Virus record (IMG/VR): IMGVR_UViG_3300046524_000273
Location: 1-42,031 of that record
Length of the DNA stretch: 42,031 bases
Source: a virus
Direction: 5' to 3' (one strand)
Part shown: in pieces, positions 24,167 to 30,863 of the stretch
How the letters are laid out: every line of letters begins with the position of its first letter
Position numbering within the stretch: the first letter of the stretch is position 1
Translations under genes and position numbers: made by a program
The notes under the pieces: generated by a model
Database searches by the model: none
Seen by the model: the letters and a program-made list of their open reading frames with translations, nothing else
What the model was told of the DNA's origin: nothing

Positions 24167-25462
24167 TTAAACCTCGCCCTTAACAAATTGCGGAAGTAGC
24201 TCGCATGCCGCGCTATTCAAGGCGTCTGCAAGGTTTTGCGAATCTTCATATCTAGCGCCTGTCTGCTCATGGATCGCCTTGAAGCCGCGCTCATCTAACC
24301 AGTTGTGCCACTTCACCAACGCCAGACGACGCTGTTCTTTCGCCTGGGTGTTGATGTAGGTCGACGCGATCTTGCCCAGCGAGTGGTTCAGCAACATCTC
24401 GCCGATGTGCCCGTCGACGCCGAGGTCAGTCCACGCCGTGCGGGCTACCTTGCGCAGGTCGTGACTGGTCCAAGCGCCCTGCCCCAATCGGGTGAACACG
24501 GCACTGGCCTGGTTGTCGCTCAGCGCCTTGCCTCGTCGGGAAGGAAACAGGAATGGCCCCTCGTAGCCTTGGGTGGACTGTCGGTCCCGGTACCGGCGAA
24601 GCAGCGCGCAGACTTGGTCAGTCAGTGGAACCCGCAACTCGGTCTTGCTCTTGGTGTGCTCGGCTGGCAGAAACCATTCACGCTCAGGCAGCGCAATATC
24701 CGCCCAGCGAGCCTGCCGGGTTTCGCCAATGCGGGTGCCGTGACACAACATCATCAGGGCCAGCATGGCGTCAGCGGGCGCACTCTCGAAGCGCTCAGTC
24801 AGCTGCTCCACCAACTCGGGCAACTGGACATCGCGCAGGCGCGCAGGCTTTGGCAGGATGCGCGCCGTCGTGAAGTGGATGAACTTGAGCTCGGCCATCG
24901 GGTTGACCGGGATCAGGTCCAATTTGCGGGCCTGACGGAAGGCCACGGCGAGCAGGCGATACAGCTGCTGGACGTACGACAGCGACAGCTCTTCCTGTGC
25001 CGGCCACATCAGCAGTTTGTCGAGGGTCTGGGCATTGACATCGCGAAGCAGCAGATCATCCAGGCGCGGCTTCAGCTGGCAACTGATGGCTGACTTGCCG
25101 GCCGAGCGCCGTTTAGCAGACAACGCGCGCGAACGGGCCATGCGATCGGCAAACCAGTCCAGCAGCTCGCCGACAGCCACCCAACCCGACACGCTGGCTG
25201 CGCCATCAGCCGCCACCCGCAGGCGCACCGCTGGCAAGGCCGCGACCACCTGCTTGGTGCTCAGGTCCGGGAAGCCGCCAATGCGGTGCCACTGGCGTTT
25301 GTTCAGCAGGTACCAAGACCCGCGCCCGCGATTCTTCGCATAACGGAAGTGCAGCGCGGGATGGCTGGCATCACGCAGGTCGCGCACGTGCTCGAGCTTG
25401 GCGTTGCGTTGAATTTCGGCGTCTGACAGCTTCACGGTCAGGGTCTTGATCAGTGCGCTCAA
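24167..25462 (-). CDS. Second tyrosine recombinase in the early right operon
   Basis: 431 residues from a TTG codon (LSALIKTLTV) that overlaps the upstream stop as TTGA and has GGTGGAG eight bases before it. The C-terminal domain has the complete catalytic set: Arg244 (HGTRIGETR), Lys271 region (HTKSK), His334 and Arg337 (HDLRK), His360 (LNHSLG) and Tyr369 (STYIN). The N-terminal domain resembles P4-type integrases. It is far from the attachment site and is transcribed with replication genes, so a role in dimer resolution or a different site is more likely than integration. It is not similar to the integrase at 38521 beyond the catalytic motifs. Confidence 0.88.
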   Translation of the reverse strand: MSALIKTLTVKLSDAEIQRNAKLEHVRDLRDASHPALHFRYAKNRGRGSWYLLNKRQWHRIGGFPDLSTKQVVAALPAVRLRVAADGAASVSGWVAVGELLDWFADRMARSRALSAKRRSAGKSAISCQLKPRLDDLLLRDVNAQTLDKLLMWPAQEELSLSYVQQLYRLLAVAFRQARKLDLIPVNPMAELKFIHFTTARILPKPARLRDVQLPELVEQLTERFESAPADAMLALMMLCHGTRIGETRQARWADIALPEREWFLPAEHTKSKTELRVPLTDQVCALLRRYRDRQSTQGYEGPFLFPSRRGKALSDNQASAVFTRLGQGAWTSHDLRKVARTAWTDLGVDGHIGEMLLNHSLGKIASTYINTQAKEQRRLALVKWHNWLDERGFKAIHEQTGARYEDSQNLADALNSAACELLPQFVKGEV

Positions 25463-25668
25463 TCGGTTTTCTCCACCTGGTTGAAACGGTCCACCACCTC
25501 GAACGTTGAAGGCCACATCCACGCGCCATACCGATTGGCCATGGCCTCATCGGCAAATAGCGCCAAGGCATGATCAGGAGTACTGCCCAACTCCATCTTG
25601 TAAGAGCAGCAGAACACCGCGAAGCGGTAGGTGGACGGATCGGGAACAGCGAGGCGCCTTGTGCTCAT
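25459..25668 (-). CDS. Small hypothetical protein between helicase and recombinase
   Basis: 69 residues starting MSTRRLAVPDPSTYRFAVF. ATG overlaps the helicase stop (TGATG) and its stop overlaps the recombinase start (TTGA), so three genes are translationally coupled. It is a compact alpha/beta protein with ALALFADEAMANRYGAW; no family recognised. Confidence 0.7.
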   Translation of the reverse strand: MSTRRLAVPDPSTYRFAVFCCSYKMELGSTPDHALALFADEAMANRYGAWMWPSTFEVVDRFNQVEKTD

Positions 25669-27047
25669 CAGAACGAATCCTTTTTACGGTAACGGCTGGC
25701 CAGACTGGTGACCTTTTCCGGCTGCTCAACAGGCTCTGGCTTCCACCCGGCAGCAAGGTTTTCAAAACGGTTGTATTGGCCAAGGAAGGCTGTACGAACG
25801 GTGCCCATCTCGATGTCACGACCCTTGCCGATGATGATTTCGGCAATGCCTTTGGCGTCGGTGTTTTCGTGGTAGACCTCGTCGCGGTAGACGAACAGGA
25901 TCACGTCGGCGTCCTGCTCGATGGCACCGGACTCCCTCAAGTCAGAGGGGATTGGCCGCTTGTTCGGGCGCTCTTCGCATTTGCGGGAGAGCTGGCTGAG
26001 CAGAACAACAGGGATGCCCAGCTCCTTGGCGAGCAACTTGCAACCCCGGCTGATGCTGCTGACTTCTTCGGTGCGGTTCCCGCCCTCGCCTTCCAGCAAT
26101 TGCAGGTAATCGATCATCAGAAGGTCCAGGCCGTAACGCATCTTGTGGCGGCGGGCCAGCGAGCGGATGCGACCAATCGACGAGCCAGCCCGGTCAGCGA
26201 TGTACAGCGGAGCGCGACGAAGCACGCCGGCCGCAGCAGAGAGTTCAGCGCCATGGCTCTGGCACGCTGTTCCGTTCTTCACCAACGTGAGCGGAATACG
26301 TCCCTCGGACGCCACAGCCCGATCCAACAATTGGCCTTTGTTCATTTCCAGGCTGATAACGAGCGCCGACTTGCTGTGGCGCACAGCAGTCTCGATCACA
26401 AAGCCCATGGCGAGCGTTGTCTTGCCCATGGCAGGACGGCCCGCAACGACGTACAGGTGATCCGGTTGCAGGCCGCCCAGCTTCTCGTCCAAATCTTTCA
26501 AGCCGGTCGATAGGCCGATCAGCGTTTCACCGCGAGCATGGCGATCGTGTCGCTCCTGCCACACTTCCAGTTGGTCGGCCAGCACGTCACCCACTTTGAC
26601 GATGTCGTCATCACCCGAACCGCAGTCAATCGCCATCGCGGCGGCCTGCACGGCGGCGATTTTTGCCTGCAGGTCTTGGTCGCTGTGCGCGATATCCATG
26701 GCTTGGGTGCCAAGGTCAAACAGGGAGCGCTCGACCGCCCGCTCTCGGACGATTGCCGCGTAAGTTTTGGCGTTGGCAACGCTGGGAGTACCGTTAACGA
26801 TTTCGGCGCAGTAGGCGAACGCCGGGGAACCATCGAGCAAGCTCCCAACGTGGTTACCCACGGTGAGGAAGTCGACAGCCTTGCCAGCAGAGCGAACCGC
26901 CAGAATCCCCCGATACACCTCGGCGTTTTCCGGGAAGTAGAAAGATTCGGCAGACAGGTCGTCGCTCAGAGAGTCGATCAGCTCAGGACGCTGCATCATC
27001 GCGCCCAGCAGACCGTGTTCGGCCTCAATGCTGTGTGGCTCACGCAT
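25668..27047 (-). CDS. dnaB: Replicative DNA helicase DnaB
   Basis: 459 residues starting MREPHSIEAEHGLLGAMM, the typical N-terminal motif of DnaB. The helicase domain has Walker A GRPAMGKT (about 203-210), Walker B LLMIDYLQLL and the Arg-finger region RESGAIEQDAD, all intact. It hexamerises on phage origins and unwinds DNA, loaded by the O-like protein encoded just upstream (8-base overlap). A phage-encoded DnaB makes replication independent of host helicase loading. Confidence 0.95.
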   Translation of the reverse strand: MREPHSIEAEHGLLGAMMQRPELIDSLSDDLSAESFYFPENAEVYRGILAVRSAGKAVDFLTVGNHVGSLLDGSPAFAYCAEIVNGTPSVANAKTYAAIVRERAVERSLFDLGTQAMDIAHSDQDLQAKIAAVQAAAMAIDCGSGDDDIVKVGDVLADQLEVWQERHDRHARGETLIGLSTGLKDLDEKLGGLQPDHLYVVAGRPAMGKTTLAMGFVIETAVRHSKSALVISLEMNKGQLLDRAVASEGRIPLTLVKNGTACQSHGAELSAAAGVLRRAPLYIADRAGSSIGRIRSLARRHKMRYGLDLLMIDYLQLLEGEGGNRTEEVSSISRGCKLLAKELGIPVVLLSQLSRKCEERPNKRPIPSDLRESGAIEQDADVILFVYRDEVYHENTDAKGIAEIIIGKGRDIEMGTVRTAFLGQYNRFENLAAGWKPEPVEQPEKVTSLASRYRKKDSF

Positions 27048-27843
27048 TGTAATTACCCTCCACAACCTTGACGAAGTTGCTCGGGGCGATCAGCCAGTCA
27101 AACGTGGCGCGGAATGCTTTGGTGCCATTGCGGCCAGGTACCTTGCCGGTCAGGAACGGGGAGGTTTTTACCTGAAAGAAGTATTCAGCCCAAAAATTGA
27201 GGTCACGGTGCACATCACTTTCACGCCACCGGGCCTGCAGCTTTGCCTTTCGGTCGTTGTTCAGGATTGCAACCGCTGGCAGTTCAGGAAGTGCTGTGTG
27301 GTACAGGTCGACAATCGCTTGATAGGGGCAAGCTTCCATCGCTGGCTTCTGCCGAATAACCTTTGCCGGTTTCTGCTCTGGTTGACGTTCGGCGTCGACG
27401 ACTACTACGTCAGTAGTAGTAATTGTATTTCTTTCTTTTATGTGTGTAATTTCCAACACAGTGGCATGTGTGTTTTTCACACACTGTGTAGATTTCAACA
27501 CGGTTGATCTCTGGTCGATTTTCCATTCGTTTGCGGGCAGAAAAGTGATCGGGTCACGACTGCCACCATCACGGAAAAGAACCCGCTGACGGATCAGGGA
27601 ATTGATTGCCCGAGATACATTCGCACGCTCTGTCTCTGCCCCTTCCGCGCCATACATCATCTTGGCGATGTAGAGCGCCGCAACCTTCACAGAGTCCTTG
27701 TTGTAGCCCGCAGTGAGACGGTGAACAGCCAGAGCAACACGCAGCTCCCGGCCAGAAAGATCAGCCCCTATCAGGGATTCGTACAGGTCGTTGGCCATCC
27801 GGGTAAACCCGCTGGTGTTGCTGATGGAAATTACATTGCTCAT
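27040..27843 (-). CDS. Replication initiator, lambda O-like
   Basis: 267 residues starting MSNVISISNTSGFTRM. The N-terminal FTRMANDLYESLIGADLSGRE and LRVALAVHRLTAGYNK are the winged-helix origin-binding domain of the phage replication protein O family (Phage_rep_O). NVSRAINSLIRQRVLF is the recognition part. The C-terminal half (WAEYFFQVKTSPFLTGKVPGRNGTKAF) is like that of initiators that load DnaB. The ATG is set by an ATGA overlap with the upstream gene. The origin is likely within the gene. Confidence 0.9.
   Translation of the reverse strand: MSNVISISNTSGFTRMANDLYESLIGADLSGRELRVALAVHRLTAGYNKDSVKVAALYIAKMMYGAEGAETERANVSRAINSLIRQRVLFRDGGSRDPITFLPANEWKIDQRSTVLKSTQCVKNTHATVLEITHIKERNTITTTDVVVVDAERQPEQKPAKVIRQKPAMEACPYQAIVDLYHTALPELPAVAILNNDRKAKLQARWRESDVHRDLNFWAEYFFQVKTSPFLTGKVPGRNGTKAFRATFDWLIAPSNFVKVVEGNYNA
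27441..27505. other. Candidate replication origin inside the O-like gene
   Basis: An AT-rich stretch (27410-27450) is followed by three related motifs: TTCCAACAC (27451), TTTTCACAC (27474) and TTTCAACAC (27493), spaced 23 and 19 bases. A hairpin TGTGTG-TTTTT-CACACA lies between. This resembles lambda ori (iterons plus AT-rich segment in the O gene). Inference from position and repeats. Confidence 0.4.
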
Positions 27844-28121
27844 ACGGAGGACGCCTTGCTCTTGCCGGCGCCTTTGGGTGCAAGCGATGCGATCAGGTGA
27901 CCAAGGCAATCGCGCTTGGCCTGTTTCTTGGCTTCTCGGGTGTACTGGTACTTAACGTTTTGAGCGGTCCGCATGGCTTCGGCCTGGTGGAACTTACGAC
28001 TGCCCGGCTCAACTACTGCTGGTTCGCTCATATCGAGAAGTACCCTGCCGACAAGTCGCGCCACCGATTGAATCCGGGGGGTAGGCCTGAAGTTATTGAT
28101 TGGAAGTGGCTGCTTGTGCAT
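27840..28121 (-). CDS. Small basic early protein before the O-like gene
   Basis: 93 residues starting MHKQPLPINNFRPTP. Very basic C-terminal half (YTREAKKQAKRDCLGHLIASLAPKG) and a proline-containing N-terminus; no domain recognised. The start follows GAGAGAGC-type purine-rich DNA; the frame runs 14 codons further upstream without support. Its stop overlaps the O start as ATGA, so the two are coupled, suggesting a role in early replication control. Confidence 0.65.
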   Translation of the reverse strand: MHKQPLPINNFRPTPRIQSVARLVGRVLLDMSEPAVVEPGSRKFHQAEAMRTAQNVKYQYTREAKKQAKRDCLGHLIASLAPKGAGKSKASSV

Positions 28122-28150
28122 AATTTGCTCTCTCAAAGCTGTAGCGATTA

Positions 28151-28176
28151 AGCCGGGGTGCAACCCGGCTTTTTTG
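28151..28176 (+). terminator. Plus-strand intrinsic terminator in the early right region
   Basis: AGCCGGG-GTGCAA-CCCGGCT followed by five T on the plus strand. It would stop antisense transcription into the switch. On the minus strand the same hairpin is followed only by TAATCG, so it could act as a weak attenuator of early right transcripts, at about the place of tR1 in lambda. Confidence 0.6.
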
Positions 28177-28186
28177 TGCCCGAAAT

Positions 28187-28351
28187 TCAGGCCATTGCTT
28201 TCCCGCGGACGCGACCTATCCCGCCGACTGAGCTGTTGCCCTCAGCGTTCAATGCCCCCATGCGTCCTGTTGTGTTGCCGTCCATTTCCTTCCCCCTAAT
28301 GGTCTTCCTGGTGCGTGCGGCTTTACTGCCGGCTACGCCTTCATTGCTCAT
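28187..28351 (-). CDS. Small basic hypothetical protein downstream of cro
   Basis: 54 residues starting MSNEGVAGSKAARTRKT, rich in Gly, Ala and Arg; no membrane or HTH motif. It lies where lambda has cII but has no CII-like helix-turn-helix. The frame extends up to a TTG at 28405 (72 residues). No clear ribosome-binding site is visible except a G-rich stretch. It may be non-coding. Confidence 0.35.
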   Translation of the reverse strand: MSNEGVAGSKAARTRKTIRGKEMDGNTTGRMGALNAEGNSSVGGIGRVRGKAMA

Positions 28352-28469
28352 CGGCCCCCGCCGATGTGTTGCCTTGTACTGCGGCCCGTTTACTGGATGA
28401 ATCAACAGCTAAACGAGGGGTGATTCTCCCGGGGCTGTCGCCGCCGGATAATTCCCCCAGGCTTTCGAA

Positions 28470-28673
28470 TTAAGGCTCAGACTTTTTCAGTGACTGCGAA
28501 GGAAACGGGCGTACTTCTTCGGCGACGTACGACCCGTCCAACTTCTTGGTCACGTAAATATCTCGACCAACGCGCAAAGCTTTGTTCAGGGCTCCTTGAC
28601 TCATGCCTAGAAGCCCAGCGGCCTTGGTTTGGCCATGTTCGATAGAAAACTCATTCAAAGTGATGCGGCACAT
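28470..28673 (-). CDS. cro: Cro-like repressor
   Basis: 67 residues, matching lambda Cro in length and in key positions: RITLNEFSIEHGQTKAA, the recognition helix QGALNKAL, GRDIYVT, LDGSYVAEEVRPFPS. It is a small homodimeric DNA-binding protein that would bind the operators just upstream of its start and those near 30170. The gene is the first of the early right operon, preceded by TAAGG at the ATG. Cro would shut off CI synthesis and favour lytic growth. Confidence 0.95.
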   Translation of the reverse strand: MCRITLNEFSIEHGQTKAAGLLGMSQGALNKALRVGRDIYVTKKLDGSYVAEEVRPFPSQSLKKSEP

Positions 28674-28676
28674 CGC

Positions 28677-28697
28677 CTTATCTCCACGGGCATGTAT
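28677..28697. promoter_or_regulatory. Weak third operator site beside cro
   Basis: TTATCTCC matches the left half of the operator consensus, while the right half (GGCATG) diverges. Its centre is 29 bases from that of the strong site at 28706. It lies in the cro leader. Possibly an OR site; the match is partial. Confidence 0.35.
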
Positions 28698-28701
28698 GGC
28701 G

Positions 28702-28730
28702 CGAGAATATCTCCCATGGAGATATTAAGC
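28702..28730 (-). promoter_or_regulatory. PR-like promoter of cro
   Basis: On the minus strand TTGCTT and TATTCT are separated by 17 bases and both lie in or beside the strong operator at 28706-28726, so repressor binding would block this promoter. It would start the early right operon. Confidence 0.6.
28706..28726. promoter_or_regulatory. Strong operator between cI and cro
   Basis: AATATCTCC-CAT-GGAGATATT: two perfect nine-base arms around a three-base centre, the best match to the operator consensus in the window. It overlaps the cro promoter -10. Confidence 0.85.
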
Positions 28731-28748
28731 AACTCCAATGGAGATGGT
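28728..28748. promoter_or_regulatory. Operator near cI, overlapping the PRM-like region
   Basis: Core CTCC-AAT-GGAGAT with weaker outer arms, 22 bases from the strong site. A possible PRM has TTAAGC at 28725-28730 and TTAATT at 28748-28753 (17 bases apart), reading toward cI. Confidence 0.65.
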
Positions 28749-28779
28749 TAATTATTGCCACGGGGAATATTCTTTGCGT

Positions 28780-29682
28780 ATGACGACAGAACGACGACCG
28801 CTTGAAGACTGGGAAAAGGCTGAATGTGCAGCTCTGAAGGCTGAGCTACAGGCTTTCAATGCACGCTCGCCAAAAGAAAAGAGGCTCACGCAAGAAGAGG
28901 TCGCGCACAGCTTGCGCATGAGCCAAGGCACCCTGAGCAGCCACCTGAATGGCCATCGAGCAATCAACCTCGACATGGCAGCACAGATGGCCAGGCTTCT
29001 CGATATCCCGGTAGAACGATTCAGTAAGCGGCTGGCGAGCGAGATCGGCGAGCTGAGCAAAGTCCCAACGACAAAATCAGCTGTCAGCGCATCTGAAGGC
29101 GCGGCCAGCAAGGTGTTGGATATGCTTCGCAAGCACTCCGGGAAGAAGCTTGATGACAGTGCCCAATCAAAGATCATGGCAGCGGTCACACAGACGCTGC
29201 AGGATGAGCAGAAGAACAATGTTATCCAGGCTGATTTCTCTGGGCTGCGACCGCGTAGCAGTGAAATCCTGATCCCTCAGTACGACATAAGAGCGGCCAT
29301 GGGCGACGGCCAAGTGCCGGCTGATTACAATGAAGCAATCCGAAATCTGGTGGTTAGAGAGGATCTGCTCCGGGAGAAAGGCGTCTCCTACACCTCTAAT
29401 TCAGCGCTTGCTATGGTGACCGGATGGGGGCAAAGCATGGAAGGGACAATCGAGGACAAGGACCCGGTGATTGTTGATCGCGGGGTAACCGAATACATCG
29501 GCGAGGGTGTCTACCTTCTGATCTGGCACGGTGAGCTGTTCATCAAACGCATTCAACGGCAGGACGAAGACCACTTATGGTTGATCTCAGATAACAAGAA
29601 CTATGCAAAGCAGAGCGCTAGGCTGGATGACGTGACCATCAAGGCAAAAGTGCTGATGGTGTGGAATGCTAGAAAGGTTTGA
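28780..29682 (+). CDS. cI: CI-like repressor (HTH plus S24 domain)
   Basis: 300 residues starting MTTERRPLEDWEK, aligning to the N-terminus of lambda CI (MSTKKKPL). The HTH lies at about 35-75 (RLTQEEVAH, SQGTLSSHLNG). The C-terminal S24 domain has Ser219 (GQSMEG) and Lys256 (FIKRIQ), the autocleavage pair. At the usual cleavage point the sequence is IRAAMGDG (168-177), so the canonical Ala-Gly is Met-Gly. It would bind the operators at 28706-28748 and 30152-30196 and hold the lysogenic state. The ATG at 28780 is chosen from the lambda match; the frame continues to 28738. Confidence 0.92.
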   Translation: MTTERRPLEDWEKAECAALKAELQAFNARSPKEKRLTQEEVAHSLRMSQGTLSSHLNGHRAINLDMAAQMARLLDIPVERFSKRLASEIGELSKVPTTKSAVSASEGAASKVLDMLRKHSGKKLDDSAQSKIMAAVTQTLQDEQKNNVIQADFSGLRPRSSEILIPQYDIRAAMGDGQVPADYNEAIRNLVVREDLLREKGVSYTSNSALAMVTGWGQSMEGTIEDKDPVIVDRGVTEYIGEGVYLLIWHGELFIKRIQRQDEDHLWLISDNKNYAKQSARLDDVTIKAKVLMVWNARKV

Positions 29683-29695
29683 CTCGCCGAAATAG

Positions 29696-29722
29696 AAAGC
29701 CCGCCACTGAGCGGGCTTTTTT
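29696..29722. terminator. Bidirectional terminator after cI
   Basis: AAAGCCCGC-loop-GCGGGCTTT then TTT on the plus strand, with an A-run at the 5' side that gives T's on the minus strand. It separates cI (plus) from the convergent DUF1654 gene. Confidence 0.85.
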
Positions 29723-29729
29723 GTGCTCG

Positions 29730-30047
29730 TCAGAAAGGCGGCTCATCATCAATCACACACAACTCGTCTTGCTCTTCTACTGCTGGATCCTCTTCGTCAA
29801 GCGCTTCCCATCGCAGCGTTACCGAGTCATCGTCATTGAAAGTCATCTCCAAGTTGTCCGTTTCGGATAGCAGTCCCATCACTTCATCCCACTCGAGATC
29901 ACCGTCCGTATCGAGGCGATGGATCGTGACCCACCGCTGCTGTTGTGCGGTGGGGTGATTGATCATCGCGGACACTCGAAGCCCAAGCCGCTCAAGCCCG
30001 GTCATCTCCTGACGAACCTTTTCAACGATTTTCTTCTGCTTAGCCAT
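29730..30047 (-). CDS. DUF1654 family protein
   Basis: 105 residues starting MAKQKKIVEKV. ERLGLRVSAMINHPTAQ and VTIHRLDTDGDLEWDEVMG match the DUF1654 family found in Pseudomonas genomes and phages; the C-terminal 30 residues are acidic. GAGGGG before the ATG sets the start. It lies between cI and the OL-like region on the opposite strand, where lambda carries rexAB, so expression in the lysogen is plausible. Biochemical function unknown. Confidence 0.8.
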   Translation of the reverse strand: MAKQKKIVEKVRQEMTGLERLGLRVSAMINHPTAQQQRWVTIHRLDTDGDLEWDEVMGLLSETDNLEMTFNDDDSVTLRWEALDEEDPAVEEQDELCVIDDEPPF

Positions 30048-30151
30048 GCCACCCCTCGACTGTATATCCATCCAGTAATTTTCGGATCATAGCCGAGCAA
30101 GATCGAAAAGTTAACCCTTTAGCTCTCCGGCCTGCTCACGTCATGGAAATA

Positions 30152-30172
30152 AATATCTCCATTGGAGTTGAC
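30152..30172. promoter_or_regulatory. OL-like operator 1
   Basis: AATATCTCC-ATT-GGAGTTGAC: perfect left arm and GGAG in the right. Centre 24 bases from the next site. It overlaps the -35 region of the PL-like promoter. Confidence 0.75.
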
Positions 30173-30196
30173 TTAAATATTTCCTTGGGAGATATT
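30168..30196 (+). promoter_or_regulatory. PL-like promoter
   Basis: TTGACT at 30168-30173 and GATATT at 30191-30196 with a 17-base spacer, overlapped by both operators. It would start the early left operon near 30203 and be repressed by CI and Cro. Confidence 0.75.
30176..30196. promoter_or_regulatory. OL-like operator 2
   Basis: AATATTTCC-TTG-GGAGATATT: one mismatch to the symmetric consensus. Overlaps the PL -10. The distance of about 1.45 kb from the cI-cro sites would permit looping by CI. Confidence 0.8.
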
Positions 30197-30237
30197 TGCA
30201 TCATCGCCGGATAACTACCGGCCAGGACAAGGCAGCG

Positions 30238-30327
30238 ATGAACCGGCCTCAACGGTTCAGAGGGTTGGCAACTGACCCGGGCGTGCAGCGTAAGTCGTCA
30301 AACAAGTTATCCAGTGGATCGAGCTGA
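30238..30327 (+). CDS. Candidate 29-residue basic peptide in the PL leader
   Basis: ATG at 30238, with AAGG five bases upstream, encodes MNRPQRFRGLATDPGVQR and ends KLSSGSS. It has several Arg/Lys residues early, like the Arg-rich RNA-binding N-terminus of N-type antiterminators, but is much shorter than N (107 residues). It is the first frame after PL. Reality and role uncertain. Confidence 0.35.
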   Translation: MNRPQRFRGLATDPGVQRKSSNKLSSGSS

Positions 30328-30360
30328 TCGCGACTGGAGAGAAAGACACAACGGAATTTT

Positions 30361-30395
30361 TCACTTCTGCACCTGGCTTGCCGGGTGTAGCGGGA
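30361..30395 (+). promoter_or_regulatory. Conserved leader hairpin, copy 1
   Basis: TCACTTCTGCACC, a loop, then GGGTGTAGCGGGA. CTGCACC pairs with GGTGTAG (one G-U pair), at 30367-30390. It lies 22 bases before the start of the LuxR-type gene. The G-U pair here versus G-C in copy 2 is a compensatory-type difference that supports an RNA structure. Confidence 0.75.
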
Positions 30396-30416
30396 AAACA
30401 ACCGGGAGTCACAACG

Positions 30417-30800
30417 ATGGAATCGACAATCGAAAACGGCGCATGGAGGGGCTATCTCGGACGGGGTCTTGCACCGAGGGAGCTTCAGTTTCTTCTCTGG
30501 GTCGCCCTCGGGCTCACTGCGAAGGAAATCGCCCGGGAAGCCGGCATATCCCCGGCAACCGTCGCGAAGCGCCTCACTAACGCAATGTTCAAGCTCGGCG
30601 TTACTCGCCGCGCCGCCTTGGTTGCCGAGGCGATGCGCCGGCAGATCATCTCCCCAATGTGCTTCGTGCTGGCCGCGCTGATCGCCATGCACTCAATGAT
30701 CGCCGACGACTCAATGCGCCGTGACCGCCGAGTTCCTGAACGCCGGATGGCCCAAGTGCGAGTGGTTAAGCGCTCTGAAGCTTTTGATCCGTACTCATAA
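30417..30800 (+). CDS. LuxR-type HTH regulator with a hydrophobic segment
   Basis: 127 residues starting MESTIENGAWRGYLG. The central part is a LuxR-type HTH: LAPRELQFLLWVALGLTAKEIAREAGISPATVAKRLTN-like pattern with KLGVTRRAALVA. After it comes a hydrophobic stretch (about 78-93, MCFVLAALIAMHSM) that might contact the membrane, then a basic tail. GGGAG before the ATG at 30417 sets the start. It is the first sizeable gene of the early left operon and could regulate phage or host genes; no sensor domain is present. Confidence 0.8.
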   Translation: MESTIENGAWRGYLGRGLAPRELQFLLWVALGLTAKEIAREAGISPATVAKRLTNAMFKLGVTRRAALVAEAMRRQIISPMCFVLAALIAMHSMIADDSMRRDRRVPERRMAQVRVVKRSEAFDPYS

Positions 30801-30803
30801 GTA

Positions 30804-30838
30804 TCACTTCTGCACCTTGGCTACAGGGTGCAGCGGGA
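30804..30838 (+). promoter_or_regulatory. Conserved leader hairpin, copy 2
   Basis: TCACTTCTGCACC, loop, GGGTGCAGCGGGA, with a perfect seven-pair stem CTGCACC / GGTGCAG (30810-30833). It lies between the LuxR-type gene and the TAXI-type gene. Confidence 0.8.
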
Positions 30839-30863
30839 TGTAACCCAACCCAGAGGAATGCCC

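Noticed and set aside
28187-28405. Possible CII regulator after cro
   Set aside because: The position fits, but there is no helix-turn-helix or tetramerisation pattern; kept only as a weak hypothetical gene.
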